64,000 nucleotides of DNA from CAZMBI01 sp964564675. GTDB taxonomy: Bacteria > Pseudomonadota > Alphaproteobacteria > Rickettsiales > UBA3002. The stretch covers positions 145,682-209,681 of the forward strand of contig CAZMBI010000002.1 in assembly GCA_964564675.1 (NCBI GenBank). Direction: 5' to 3'. A model generated the notes under the pieces. That model was given only the letters and a program-made list of their open reading frames with translations. It ran no database searches and had not been told where the DNA came from. The translations under genes and the position numbers were made by a program. Below are positions 23,837-32,798 of the stretch, piece after piece (positions within the stretch are counted from its first letter, which is position 1; each line of letters begins with the position of its first letter).

Positions 23837-24379
23837 ATGCCTTATCCCACTCGCCGGGTGGAGCGGATCAGCTCGCCCGCGGTTGAGCCTGTAAGTCTGT
23901 CGCAGGCGAAAACTTTTTTACGTATCGATGGCAGCGATGAGGATGCGCTGATTGCAGACCTGATCAAAACCGCGCGCATTGTGGCCGAGCAGGAATGCGC
24001 CAAATCGTTTATCACGCAAAGTTGGCGCATCAGCTACAACCATACGGCGCCCGCGCGCGTAGCGCTTCCCAATGGCCCGGTGCAAAGCGTGAGCAGTGTC
24101 AGCATTGTCGATGACGATGGCGGCGCCAGCGTGATCGATGCGGGCAGCTACCATCTCGATGCCTCAGGCATGACGCTGGTGCTTGAGCTGGGCTTGAGCG
24201 GGCATCGCATCGAAATCGAGTATGTTGCGGGTTACGGCGATGCCGCTGGTGATGTGCCGGGCGATCTGATTCAGGCCATGCTGCTGCATGTGGCGCATTT
24301 ATATGAACAGCGCGACAGTATTTTGCCGCCGACCTTTTCGATGCTGATTTATGCGCAACAACGCGAGGTGCGGCTATGA
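23837..24379 (+). CDS. Head-tail connector, gp6-like (RcGTA g6-like)
   Basis: Adaptor ring below the portal. 180 residues; the N-terminal PVSLSQAKTFLRIDGSDEDA then LIADLIKTARIVAEQECAKS is the gp6/YqbG-type helical signature, and the later beta part (VALPNGPVQSVSSVSIVDDD, IEIEYVAGYG) with LIQAMLLHVAHLYEQRD completes it. The ATG at 23837 has a CGGAGA site; an earlier in-frame start at 23768 would place the T/C-rich leader inside the protein and is unlikely. It begins a tight four-gene run with stop-start overlaps. Confidence 0.9.
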   Translation: MPYPTRRVERISSPAVEPVSLSQAKTFLRIDGSDEDALIADLIKTARIVAEQECAKSFITQSWRISYNHTAPARVALPNGPVQSVSSVSIVDDDGGASVIDAGSYHLDASGMTLVLELGLSGHRIEIEYVAGYGDAAGDVPGDLIQAMLLHVAHLYEQRDSILPPTFSMLIYAQQREVRL

Positions 24380-24747
24380 GCGTGTCTGAACGATCGTACC
24401 GGTGGGGCAGTCCGCGCGACCTGTCCGCCCGACTGAACCGGCGCATCACCATTGAACAGCCGGTGGAAATAGCAGACGGGGCGGGCGGTCTCATGCGCAA
24501 CTGGAGCGCCGTTGCCACGGTGTGGGCGGAAATTATCCCGCAGCGCACCGGCGGCGGGGAGGCCGTGTTTGCCGAGCAAATCGAAGCGGCGAGCACGCAT
24601 CGTATCACGCTGCGTTATCGCAGTGGGATTACCCCGGATATGCGGATTCAATATGACGGCCGGGTGTTTAATATCCGGCAGATCACCAATGTGGAACAAG
24701 CCAATATCCTGCTGGTGATCGAAGCGGAAGAAGGAGTGGCGACATGA
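24376..24747 (+). CDS. Head closure / head-tail joining protein (RcGTA g7-like)
   Basis: Stopper protein between connector and tail. 123 residues of the phage head-tail joining family: ARLNRRITIEQPVEIADGAG, LMRNWSAVATVWAEIIPQRT, GGEAVFAEQIEAASTHRITL, RYRSGITPDMRIQYDGRVFN then IRQITNVEQANILLVIEAEE. The start overlaps the previous stop by four bases (ATGA), so translation is coupled. Intact. Confidence 0.9.
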   Translation: MSVSERSYRWGSPRDLSARLNRRITIEQPVEIADGAGGLMRNWSAVATVWAEIIPQRTGGGEAVFAEQIEAASTHRITLRYRSGITPDMRIQYDGRVFNIRQITNVEQANILLVIEAEEGVAT

Positions 24748-25151
24748 GCGGATTTGGCGTATTGGCCGTGCAGCAGGCGGTCTATGACAAACTGAACAAT
24801 GACAGCACCTTATCGGCGATGGTGATGGGCGTGTTTGACCGCGTACCGGAGGGTGCAGCGTTTCCTTATATCACGATCGGCGATGCCGATAGCCGCGACT
24901 GGTCGAGTATGACTACGTACGGGCTGGAGTGCGAGATCACGCTGGGCATCTACAGCCGCGGCGGTGGCCGCAAACAGCCGCTTGAGATTATGGAGCGGCT
25001 ATACAGCCTGTTGCATGAAGGCAGCTTGAGTATCAGCGGGCATTCGCTGGTGCAAAGCCGGTTTGAGCGCTCGGAGGTGGAATTACTGAGTGACGGATTG
25101 ACCTATCGCGGCCGGATGCGGCTGCGGCTTTACAGTATGGAGGTGGTATGA
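24744..25151 (+). CDS. DUF3168 tail terminator (RcGTA g8-like)
   Basis: Tail-terminator protein capping the tail tube. 135 residues: AVQQAVYDKLNNDSTLSAMV, MGVFDRVPEGAAFPYITIGD, TYGLECEITLGIYSRGGGRK and LVQSRFERSEVELLSDGLTY then RGRMRLRLY, which follow the DUF3168 pattern closely. ATGA overlap with the gene before and GTATGA overlap with the gene after show translational coupling. Confidence 0.9.
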   Translation: MSGFGVLAVQQAVYDKLNNDSTLSAMVMGVFDRVPEGAAFPYITIGDADSRDWSSMTTYGLECEITLGIYSRGGGRKQPLEIMERLYSLLHEGSLSISGHSLVQSRFERSEVELLSDGLTYRGRMRLRLYSMEVV

Positions 25152-25564
25152 GCGCACAACCGGGCAGCAAGATGCAACTGGCAATCGGCGACGGCGGCGT
25201 GCCGGTGGAAAGTTTCACCACGATCGGCGGGATCACGGCCACCGCCTTACGCATTGAACAGGACATACGGGATGCCACGGACGCCGCGGATAATGCCTGG
25301 CGACGCGTGCACAGCGCATCCGGCATCCGCCATATGCGGCTTCAGGCGGAAGGGGTATTTACCGATTCCGCCGCCGAGGCCACGCTGCGCACGCGCGCCT
25401 TTGCCGGTACGGTGGCAACCTATCGCCTGCAGTTTGGCAATGGCGACGTGGTGGAAGGTCCGTTTCTGGTGATGCGCTATGAACAGCGCGGCCAGCGACG
25501 TGAACCCCAGGCCTTTGAGGTGATACTGACCAGTGCCGGAACGGTGAGTGTGGCCACGGCTTAG
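25148..25564 (+). CDS. Major tail tube protein (RcGTA g9-like)
   Basis: Tail-tube subunit of the TP901-1/GTA type, 138 residues. Typical are the N-terminal MSAQPGSKMQLAIGDGGVPV, FTTIGGITATALRIEQDIRD, GIRHMRLQAEGVFTDSAAEA and YRLQFGNGDVVEGPFLVMRY with a C-terminal YEQRGQRREPQAFEVILTSA strand region. Intact. In RcGTA the tail chaperone (g10) and tape measure (g11) come next; here the next genes on this strand are unrelated and begin at 28998. Confidence 0.9.
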   Translation: MSAQPGSKMQLAIGDGGVPVESFTTIGGITATALRIEQDIRDATDAADNAWRRVHSASGIRHMRLQAEGVFTDSAAEATLRTRAFAGTVATYRLQFGNGDVVEGPFLVMRYEQRGQRREPQAFEVILTSAGTVSVATA

Positions 25565-25600
25565 CATGCGGCGCTGGCTGACAGGTGCGATTATATGGGG

Positions 25601-26128
25601 CTATCTCACGCGCGGTGTTTCCTCCCGCCTGGTATATTGTGCGATGGCTTCGGCATAGGGGAAACGGTTGGCATACAGGCTGTTGGTGTTGCGGTTGCAG
25701 ACGCTGCTTTCTTGGCGCAGATAATGCACGCAGGCCAGCGCATTGTTCTGAAATTCCAGCGTCAGCAGGCCGCGCTGATCGGTAAAGAAATAATTCTGAA
25801 ATTCGTGCAGCACGTCGTTGTGCATTTTGACAAAGCCGTTATCCGGCGCGCGGCCCATCGCCAGGGTGGTGATCGCCTGTGGTGCGCCCCAATAGGGCCG
25901 GCCTTCGCGCAGATCCTGCTTATTGTCTTCAGGAATCAGCAGATCATCAATTTTCTCGCGGCGCTCGCGTTCTGCGCGCAAGGCTTTCGCCTGCCCGTCC
26001 TGCAGCGGCGGCAACAGGCCAACAGCGCGCTGTGCCTGCGCAATCAGCTGCGGCTGAAAGGCGCCCAAATACAGGATCATCACAAAGATGAGCGATCCCA
26101 TTAGCAATGCGGGTACGACAGCGCGCAC
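25601..26128 (-). CDS. Unrecognised membrane-anchored protein, 175 aa
   Basis: I do not recognise this protein. One N-terminal helix (VVPALLMGSLIFVMILYLGA) should anchor it in the inner membrane with a periplasmic remainder that is charged and helical (AERERREKIDDLLIPEDNKQ) and ends with several Arg and two Cys (LACVHYLRQESSVCNRN). The frame extends to a TTG at 26155; the GTG at 26128 has an AAGGGAG site seven bases ahead. It is the last gene of a three-gene minus-strand set with 26234 and 27014; the gap of about 100 bases before it has a weak stem-loop. Confidence 0.6.
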   Translation of the reverse strand: MRAVVPALLMGSLIFVMILYLGAFQPQLIAQAQRAVGLLPPLQDGQAKALRAERERREKIDDLLIPEDNKQDLREGRPYWGAPQAITTLAMGRAPDNGFVKMHNDVLHEFQNYFFTDQRGLLTLEFQNNALACVHYLRQESSVCNRNTNSLYANRFPYAEAIAQYTRREETPRVR

Positions 26129-26233
26129 AAACCGGCTCCCTTGCTGGTTACACAATGGCTCAGTCTTGAGATTAGTGAGGAATGATTAAAAAAATCATAA
26201 GGTTGAGGTTAAGGGAGTGTTAAGAAACGGCGC

Positions 26234-27013
26234 TCAGCGCGCTTCGGCGGCCTGATAATGCATGACGTAATTGGCGAATTGCTGCTCCAGCATATCAACC
26301 TGCGGGTCATCGCATGCGGCGCGGCGATATATGATTTCGTACGCCCCCCTGGCGGCGCCGACGATATTATCATACAGCAGCTGGGCATCCACTGGTTGAT
26401 TGGTCTTATCCGCCTGATAATCCATAATATCGCTGCGGATGGCGCGCAGTAAAACGGCGACTTCCTCCTCGCTCGCCCGGTTACAGTTGGACAGGATATA
26501 AGCCCCCACCAGCGCATTCTCATGCCGGCTTTTAAGCGTATCCAGACTCAGTTCGGACGGGCTGGCGGTGTGATTATCGAACAAATCGAGCACCGCGCCG
26601 GGATCTGCCGTCGGAACAGCGGCCGGGCCGGCGGCCGGACCAGCGCTAGGATCGCCGGGCGTTGCCGGCGGCAGGCGCACACCGTCAGCAGACGGGTTCT
26701 GCGCCGGTGCCGTGACGGATGCCTGCGGGGCCTTGGAAGCGGATTCATTACCGGTAAACGGCGGCAGGGAGAGCACGCCGGTAGCGATCAGCACCAATGC
26801 AAAAATAATCTGATAGTTGCGTAATTGCCACTGATGGAGGAGATAAGCGAGCCGTTTATCCGGCTGTAGATCCGTCAGATGCCGGCGCAGCCAGCGCTCA
26901 TGCCAGAACAGGTAAAACGCCGTCACGGCAATGACAAACAGCGCCAGCGAGCCGGCCACCAGGCGCGTATGCTGTGCCCAGAGCCCGCTGACGAATGATA
27001 GTATATCAGGCAT
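26234..27013 (-). CDS. Unrecognised membrane protein with Pro/Ala linker, 259 aa
   Basis: I do not recognise this protein. Two N-terminal membrane helices (LVAGSLALFVIAVTAFYLFW and YQIIFALVLIATGVLSLPPF) frame a basic loop (RWLRRHLTDLQPDKRL). A low-complexity Pro/Ala/Gly linker (residues about 90-145) leads to a helical periplasmic domain with two Cys (YILSNCNRASEEEVAVLLRA, IYRRAACDDPQVDMLEQQF). Its ATG directly follows the stop of the gene at 27014, so the pair is co-translated. The layout suggests envelope function, nothing more specific. Confidence 0.6.
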   Translation of the reverse strand: MPDILSFVSGLWAQHTRLVAGSLALFVIAVTAFYLFWHERWLRRHLTDLQPDKRLAYLLHQWQLRNYQIIFALVLIATGVLSLPPFTGNESASKAPQASVTAPAQNPSADGVRLPPATPGDPSAGPAAGPAAVPTADPGAVLDLFDNHTASPSELSLDTLKSRHENALVGAYILSNCNRASEEEVAVLLRAIRSDIMDYQADKTNQPVDAQLLYDNIVGAARGAYEIIYRRAACDDPQVDMLEQQFANYVMHYQAAEAR

Positions 27014-27457
27014 TTATCGGCTGTCGCGACACGAGAACGCCACCTGTTGGCGGTTTTCGGCACGGATCTGCCAGGGGCGGTCCAGCTCATAACAGCGGTA
27101 AATCAGCTTGAGTTCGGGCGTGCAGCGGCGATCGGGCGCGACATCGCCCAGCGTGGCCTTACTCGCCTTGAACTGGCAGGTTACCTGACCGTCACACATC
27201 TGGCGCACCTGCTCGAGCACGTTGTCCTTTTTGATATCGGAGCGCTTTTGCGGCGAAAGAGCGGCATCCGGGTCTTTCAGCGGTGCATCCTGACAATTCA
27301 GCCCCCAGCTGGCTTCCCAGATTTTGATGGTGCGTTCGCCCTGAGGATTGGCGGCCTGTTGCGACTGCCCGCTGAACTGGCCCGTAAGGTAAAACACTAC
27401 GAGCACAAAGGCGATGATGATGCTCAGCGCGATGAGGTGAAAGCGAATATTGGTCAT
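27014..27457 (-). CDS. Membrane-anchored cysteine-rich protein, lectin-like C-terminal domain
   Basis: 147 residues. An N-terminal helix (FHLIALSIIIAFVLVVFYLT) anchors a periplasmic domain whose spacing recalls the SUEL/rhamnose-binding lectin fold: IKIWEASWGLNCQ, then VLEQVRQMCDGQVTCQFKAS, then PELKLIYRCYELDRPW, with five or six Cys. The resemblance is from pattern only. ATG 27457 has a GGGA site; the longer frame from 27490 lacks one. First gene of the minus-strand set 27457 to 25601, lying where a GTA would have its tail chaperone and tape measure. A carbohydrate-binding role would be inference. Confidence 0.6.
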   Translation of the reverse strand: MTNIRFHLIALSIIIAFVLVVFYLTGQFSGQSQQAANPQGERTIKIWEASWGLNCQDAPLKDPDAALSPQKRSDIKKDNVLEQVRQMCDGQVTCQFKASKATLGDVAPDRRCTPELKLIYRCYELDRPWQIRAENRQQVAFSCRDSR

Positions 27458-27672
27458 GCGAGTCCCTGTGCGTGGATGTGGCTGCCACACCGGGCCGGCA
27501 AACAGCGGGCTTTTGTGCGCTCACGGGCATGGACGAGCCATGCACGGCGCGAGGGCGCCGAAAACCTGCCGCTATTACCGGGCCTGACAGCCGGTTGCTT
27601 TATTATATGCGATAACAACTATATTCGGTATAGCGCGGATGGCCACCGAGTGCAAACGAATAGGTGGGGGGA

Positions 27673-28671
27673 TTAGGAGGCGCGAGTTCGAGACTCCTCT
27701 CCACGTACTCTGGCGACTGGAGTGGAAGTAGGTGGGAAGGTATGCGTACTGCCGTCTGCTTTTTGTACCGTGATGAAAGATCTAACGCTATCGAATTGCA
27801 ATTTGGTAGCATCAGGGAAATCAGCGACAATTTTATCCCAATCTTCTTTGTTGATATGCTGCATCAAGTCACCAATCCCGTTTGTGGTGATACCTCTTGC
27901 GTCAACAAGGCCACTAACAAATACTTCATGTTCATCACCAACATCAACACCATCATCCCGCATGTCTTCAAGAAGTTGCGGACCTGCCGCTTGAGCCTGA
28001 GTACTTTCAACTTCAACGCGTCTTTGTGTTGTTTGCAACTGACTGATCGCGAGTTCTCCGCGACTGTTTTCCTCAAAAGTCGGGAAGGAAATATTCATAT
28101 TTTTAATCGCCTCTTTTATGCTTTCCGGGGTAGCATCTGCTTTATCTCTAGCATTTCGGGCGCCTTTCAGGTAATATTTAAAACCGGTTCGCACAGAACT
28201 AGCAAATTCTTTAATGAGGGTTTGCGCTTCTTTTTGATTAGAGAATGAACGTCCTTGAAGCGAGTCTCTAATGGTTGTTTCAGCTACTTTATAAGCTTTG
28301 TCACTAGCTTCTTTAATACCTTCTTCGGTCAAGGTAACACCCGCAGCTATATTTCCAAGCGTGTGACCGATATCTTCTCCTATCTTTTCGCGGGCCCCTT
28401 GATCCATACCGAGTCTCTGCAATGGGGAGGCGAGTTCACTTAAAGCATTGCTAAACGAGCTGGGTGTAGCATGTTCTGTTAACGCCCAATCTGCAGCATA
28501 GCCGTTAGGATCAAGCCATTGTCTAATTACATTCACAAATGGCCGTGCGATCGTTTCAAAAATATCAGCAATTGAATGCAGAAACCCTTGAAACCATGGA
28601 GCTTCATCGATACTTTTTTCCACTTTTTCTCTAAACTTAGCTTCTGCCGGACCAAATAACCAACCAAGCAT
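27673..28671 (-). CDS. Unrecognised protein, 332 aa, AT-rich orphan
   Basis: I do not recognise this protein. It begins MLGWLFGPAEAKFREKVEKS and is largely amphipathic-helical without a clear membrane span: FLHSIADIFETIARPFVNVI, LTEEGIKEASDKAYKVAETT, LIKEFASSVRTGFKYYLKGA. The C-terminal half is acidic then beta-rich (DKIVADFPDATKLQFDSVRS, FITVQKADGSTHTFPPTSTP). It is noticeably more AT-rich than its neighbours, which hints at separate acquisition. It lies antiparallel, with a direct-repeat promoter upstream (28757-28713). Confidence 0.6.
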   Translation of the reverse strand: MLGWLFGPAEAKFREKVEKSIDEAPWFQGFLHSIADIFETIARPFVNVIRQWLDPNGYAADWALTEHATPSSFSNALSELASPLQRLGMDQGAREKIGEDIGHTLGNIAAGVTLTEEGIKEASDKAYKVAETTIRDSLQGRSFSNQKEAQTLIKEFASSVRTGFKYYLKGARNARDKADATPESIKEAIKNMNISFPTFEENSRGELAISQLQTTQRRVEVESTQAQAAGPQLLEDMRDDGVDVGDEHEVFVSGLVDARGITTNGIGDLMQHINKEDWDKIVADFPDATKLQFDSVRSFITVQKADGSTHTFPPTSTPVARVRGEESRTRAS

Positions 28672-28712
28672 AATTCCCGTAACCTGTGTATCGTTACTAT
28701 TTCTTACTATTT

Positions 28713-28757
28713 ATACTATCACATCCCGCCCATGGGTGTGTGAAGCTTTTGTGACAA
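28713..28757 (-). promoter_or_regulatory. 11-bp direct-repeat promoter, about 17-bp spacer
   Basis: On the minus strand: TTGTCACAAAA (28757-28747), GCTTCACACAC (28746-28736), 17 bases, TAGTAT (28718-28713). It is divergent from the next member of the family at 28876, and both lie in one 330-base intergenic region. Confidence 0.55.
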
Positions 28758-28875
28758 TTGGGGAAAAGCAGGGGGTGCGGCGGGATGTCGCAAACGCGGG
28801 AAAGATAGGGATAATGAGCGGGTTGGTCTGTGTGTTGAGCGCGGCAATCCAGCCATGCGGGGCAGTGTGGCGCGG

Positions 28876-28921
28876 AATTCACCGAACTGTCATACTCTTG
28901 GGGCTGCGGCTTTGGTACAGT
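28876..28921 (+). promoter_or_regulatory. 11-bp direct-repeat promoter, 18-bp spacer type
   Basis: AATTCACCGAA (28876-28886), CTGTCATACTC (28887-28897), 18 bases, TACAGT (28916-28921). It drives the 710-residue gene at 28998. Confidence 0.6.
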
Positions 28922-28997
28922 GATGGATAGGGTGGAAAAGGTTTATCCTATCCGCTCCCTCCATTTATGGATGGGGGACTGACAGACAGGAACACGC

Positions 28998-31130
28998 ATG
29001 GCCGACGAGGAAAACAGAGACGACAAAGACAAACGCGACAAGCGTGCTCGCGATCGCGAGGAGGAGACCCGCGATCCGGTGAAGGCCGCGCGTAAGGTGC
29101 GTACGGTCGTCGATACCGCCAAGCGCGGCGGCAATTCCGTAGACAAGTTCGACAAGCTGGTTGCTGACGGCGAAGAGGCGCTGGATGAGATCGGCAAGGC
29201 CAAAGGGCTTGACGGCCGCTCAGCGCTGAAAATCGCGCGCGAGCAAAGCAGCGGCAAAACCCAGCGCGTGCTGAGTCAGGCGGAAAAGGTTGCCGATGAG
29301 GGCTTGAGCGTCAATTCGGTGACGGCGATGGCCGAGTCAGACGATATCCCGATGAATGAAGAACTGCGCGCGGTGTTTAAGGAATATAACAATCAGACGC
29401 GCGGCGGTAAACCGGACTTTGATAAAATCGCCCACGTGCCGGGCATGGTGGTGAATAAAAAAACGGGCGATGTCAATTTATTCGGTCTCGAATTCCTGCC
29501 GGTGCCGGTGCAATACGCGTCGATGCTGTCGGTCGGCTATACGCTCGGGGTCAGCCTGGTTAACCGCTGGGTGTTTAAAAATGCGTTTAAGACCGGGCGC
29601 TCGCTGACCACTGCCGTCGGAGCGCAGAAACATATCAACCCACAGACGGTGGGGAAATATGCCGGCTATGGCAGTATCGCGGTGACAACCCACTGGCCGG
29701 ATGTGAACACGTTTATGCAGTCCGAGCATCAGTATAAGGAGCAGGCGCAGGAGATCACCCAGCAATTGGCGCCGATTCTCGACCGCCTCAAGGGTAATCA
29801 CAAACTCAGCGCGTTTTATCGCGTTAAAGCGGAAGAAAACGAAGTCATTTACAATGAACGCCAGCGACTGAACACCAAACTCAACGCCGAACGTTATCGC
29901 AACGCGGTGCAGGCGCTGGGGCGCTCGGCGGTGTTTGTCGCCAGCGCCGTTGACGGACACCAGACGATTCAGGGGCTGACGCCGGACGTGGTGGAAGAGG
30001 TGGCCGGGCCGGTAGAACAAAAGGCGCAGGAGATTGCGAGTACTATCGAACGCTATGAAGCGCAGGGGTTAACGCGTGAGGAGGCATTTGATCTGGCCAA
30101 ATCGGAGGCGTTTAATGCCGCCACAAACGCGGCGGAGAAATCCTCGGGGTCGGCGATCAGCAACACCACCAGTGACGTGCGCAATTATGCCGCCGTGCTG
30201 GTGACCCTGGCGGCGCAGTCGGTGGGCAATGCCATCTTTGGCAAACGCATGGAAAAAATGCAGCCGATATCGGCCTATGATATGGTTTCCACCCTGCGTC
30301 AATATCTCGATGAAGATCCCAAACAATCGGCCTTTCCGCTGCCCGAAGGCATGCGTGTGGAAGGGGCGAAAGGCCCGGCCGCCGACGAGTTACCGCTGGC
30401 GGAATATATCGTGCAGATCTTTCAGCAGCATGAACGCGATTGCGGCGGTGACGATGCGCGGGTGCCTTCGCGGCTGGAGGGCAAACTGCAGGAGGCAGCT
30501 GAATTGATTGCCGAGGATTTGCGTGAAGGCAAACTCGACGGTATGGCGCTGGTCAATCTGGTCGGCGAGCGTCAGATCGTGCGCAACAACGGTAAGACGG
30601 TGGCCGATACCAATGTGGTGCGCCGCGAAGTGAACCGGCTGCGCGCGCATCTGCGGCATATCGAATGGGTCGACGGCGATGATTATATCGCCGACTCTTC
30701 TTTCAGCAAACAGGAGCTGAAAGCCGCCTGGGACGGCATGGATGATGAGGAGCGGAATATTTTTGTGTCGCTGGTGCCGGCGCAGGTGCTGGAATCGGCA
30801 GGAGTCGACGCCAAGGAAGTGCGCGAGCGTCGCCAACTGCGTGAGCAGGAATTTGACAAGGATGTTGTGGCGGTGCTCAAAGGCGCGGTCGAGCTGGGCG
30901 ATGAGATGCTGAAAAAACATACGATGACCAAAGAGGAAATCGCGCTGTTTCACGAGGCGGAAAAAGCCGTGAACGAGAAAGGCGTGGAAGGGATTTTCAA
31001 GGTGATGCCCGGGGCCGGGAAAGAGAAAAATGTCGCCCAGCCGCTGACCGAACTGGTGGTGCGGCATACGCAATATGGCGGGCGTCTGGGGAACTTGCTA
31101 CATCGCGAGCAGGCGGCGGCGGTGCAGTGA
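28998..31130 (+). CDS. Large unrecognised protein, 710 aa
   Basis: I do not recognise this protein. Residues 1-50 are almost all charged (repeats of D-K/R, as in DDKDKRDKRARDREEE). A helical region follows, then a hydrophobic stretch near residues 160-195 (LPVPVQYASMLSVGYTLGVS), then helices (EQAQEITQQLAPILDRLKGN, ETVVEEVAGPVEQKAQEIAS-like), a second hydrophobic stretch near 395 (YAAVLVTLAAQSVGNAIFG) and a long charged C-terminal part (LRAHLRHIEWVDGDDYIADS). No signal peptide. ATG 28998 has a CAGGAA site. It and the next two genes fill the interval where RcGTA has g10-g11, but nothing identifies it as a tape measure. Confidence 0.65.
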   Translation: MADEENRDDKDKRDKRARDREEETRDPVKAARKVRTVVDTAKRGGNSVDKFDKLVADGEEALDEIGKAKGLDGRSALKIAREQSSGKTQRVLSQAEKVADEGLSVNSVTAMAESDDIPMNEELRAVFKEYNNQTRGGKPDFDKIAHVPGMVVNKKTGDVNLFGLEFLPVPVQYASMLSVGYTLGVSLVNRWVFKNAFKTGRSLTTAVGAQKHINPQTVGKYAGYGSIAVTTHWPDVNTFMQSEHQYKEQAQEITQQLAPILDRLKGNHKLSAFYRVKAEENEVIYNERQRLNTKLNAERYRNAVQALGRSAVFVASAVDGHQTIQGLTPDVVEEVAGPVEQKAQEIASTIERYEAQGLTREEAFDLAKSEAFNAATNAAEKSSGSAISNTTSDVRNYAAVLVTLAAQSVGNAIFGKRMEKMQPISAYDMVSTLRQYLDEDPKQSAFPLPEGMRVEGAKGPAADELPLAEYIVQIFQQHERDCGGDDARVPSRLEGKLQEAAELIAEDLREGKLDGMALVNLVGERQIVRNNGKTVADTNVVRREVNRLRAHLRHIEWVDGDDYIADSSFSKQELKAAWDGMDDEERNIFVSLVPAQVLESAGVDAKEVRERRQLREQEFDKDVVAVLKGAVELGDEMLKKHTMTKEEIALFHEAEKAVNEKGVEGIFKVMPGAGKEKNVAQPLTELVVRHTQYGGRLGNLLHREQAAAVQ

Positions 31131-31150
31131 TAGCGTAAGCCGCCGATGAA

Positions 31151-31196
31151 TTGTCATCGAATCTTCATCTGTCGGCCTTTGTTTTTCCAGTAAAAT
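31151..31196 (+). promoter_or_regulatory. 11-bp direct-repeat promoter, 18-bp spacer type
   Basis: TTGTCATCGAA (31151-31161), TCTTCATCTGT (31162-31172), 18 bases, TAAAAT (31191-31196). It drives the pair at 31242 and 32799. Confidence 0.65.
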
Positions 31197-31241
31197 GGTA
31201 AGTATGGAAAAGTATATAACACATCGCCTGATGAGGGCGTG

Positions 31242-32795
31242 ATGGCCACACCGCTAGCTACCAATCTGGCACGTACGCTGGCCGCGGGTAATACCGCGCT
31301 GACGCCTAGCCAGTCGCAGATTGCGGGTGTAGGCGTGAACCCGCACGGGATGGATCCGCATCAGCACAAGCAGGCTGCGCGCGGCGATGTGGCCAATGTT
31401 GCCAAACTGGCGCTGCCGACCACCATCGCGGTCACGCGTAAGGACGCCTATACCAATCCGCGCACACCTAAACAGCCCGATGTGATCAGCAAGCCGGAGG
31501 CGCAAATTCATGTCGCCCCGCCGCGTGAGATAGCCGAAAGCGGTGCAAGCCAGGCGATAGGCCAGGTGGGCACCGTGGGTAATGCCGCCATGCAGGCGGA
31601 ATTTATGCTGCCGATGGGCGGCTGGCTCTTGCGTAATACGATTGGGCAGGTGTCACAACGCCTGCGGCAGTCGATCGGAGCGGTAACCTATGCCCCGTTC
31701 AAGGCGTTATGGAATAGCTCGGTGAAAGATGTGCTGACCGGCAACTGGGCGAAAATGCGCAACAATTATTATCGTGCCTTTTATGAATATACGGCCGGCG
31801 TCCCCTATGGCAAAGCCGGCCAGTATACACCCTGGGACAGTCTGGAAAGAAAGATCAAGGGTTCCAAACAAATCGAGACACTGGAGAAAACCAAGGGCAG
31901 CATCTGGAATCGCCTGTGGAACGGGCGCGCATTCGGTGTGTTGCTGAAAGGCGGGCTCGGCGCGGCGAGTTTATATCTGGGGATCAAGGCCGTTGCCAGC
32001 ACGCGGCATTCGATCAGCATGATGCAGGAGCTGGGGCAGGATTTGTACGGCGAACAATACAGCACCTGGCAGATCATGATGAACCCGCAATCAATGCCGC
32101 CCTTCATGCAGGAGGTGCGCGGCAACATGATGGCGCACCTGATGCCCGAAGCGGCACATGCGGTGGGTGAAAGCGGTTCCAACTGGGCGCTGTCCGACGG
32201 CATGCACGGGCTGGGTAATATCAGCAGCAAGGTGGGCATGGCCAAACAGGCGGCGATGTTCGGCGGGATTATGATCTCCATGCAGGCACAGAATCTGGCG
32301 CCATCGGAGAATCTGCTTTCCAGCTATACCATGCTTAAAGATACGCTGAAAGCCGGCAATCCGGCCCCGGCGGAGCTGTATGCGGCGCTGGTGGAAGCCG
32401 CCTCAGCGGATGCGCGCACGGCGGGCGGCGCCAATAGCCGGCTGGTGCGTTCCATCGCGGAAGAATATGCCAAAGAACAAAAATCAGCGGTGGACGTGCT
32501 CAAGGAGATAGACGGGAAGGAAGCCTATCTGGGTCGCGCCAAACGCGCGGCGGCGAATATCAAGAAGGAAGATGAGGCGCAAAAGGCGGCATCGAAGCCG
32601 GCGCATAACGGGCCGATTGTTCCAGCGAAGAAACAGACGGAAAAGCAAACTGATTATCAGGCGGTGCAGACGCCGCCGGCGGTGAGCCAGCCTGCATCCG
32701 GTACGCCATCCGAAAAACCCGCGCCGGTGGTCGCCGGCCAAGGCTTAACCAGCCACGGCAAAGTGCAGACCCAGCAACTGGCGGCGGAGGTATAG
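31242..32795 (+). CDS. Unrecognised protein with hydrophobic core and low-complexity tail, 517 aa
   Basis: I do not recognise this protein. The N-terminal 110 residues are polar and His/Asn/Pro-containing (VNPHGMDPHQHKQAARGDVA). A hydrophobic part follows (AEFMLPMGGWLLRNTIGQVS), then basic, aromatic helices (NNYYRAFYEYTAGVPYGKAG), a glycine-rich membrane-like segment (LLKGGLGAASLYLGIKAVAS) and a Met-rich helical region. The last 90 residues are Lys/Gln/Pro-rich. The frame opens at GTG 31239, but ATG 31242 with its GAGGG site is preferred. It is followed after three bases by 32799, so the two form one operon under the promoter at 31151. Confidence 0.62.
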   Translation: MATPLATNLARTLAAGNTALTPSQSQIAGVGVNPHGMDPHQHKQAARGDVANVAKLALPTTIAVTRKDAYTNPRTPKQPDVISKPEAQIHVAPPREIAESGASQAIGQVGTVGNAAMQAEFMLPMGGWLLRNTIGQVSQRLRQSIGAVTYAPFKALWNSSVKDVLTGNWAKMRNNYYRAFYEYTAGVPYGKAGQYTPWDSLERKIKGSKQIETLEKTKGSIWNRLWNGRAFGVLLKGGLGAASLYLGIKAVASTRHSISMMQELGQDLYGEQYSTWQIMMNPQSMPPFMQEVRGNMMAHLMPEAAHAVGESGSNWALSDGMHGLGNISSKVGMAKQAAMFGGIMISMQAQNLAPSENLLSSYTMLKDTLKAGNPAPAELYAALVEAASADARTAGGANSRLVRSIAEEYAKEQKSAVDVLKEIDGKEAYLGRAKRAAANIKKEDEAQKAASKPAHNGPIVPAKKQTEKQTDYQAVQTPPAVSQPASGTPSEKPAPVVAGQGLTSHGKVQTQQLAAEV

Positions 32796-32798
32796 ACA

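Noticed and set aside
28998..31130. The 710-residue protein as a tape measure
   Set aside because: It begins with a charged low-complexity segment and has discrete domains rather than one long regular helix; position alone is not enough.
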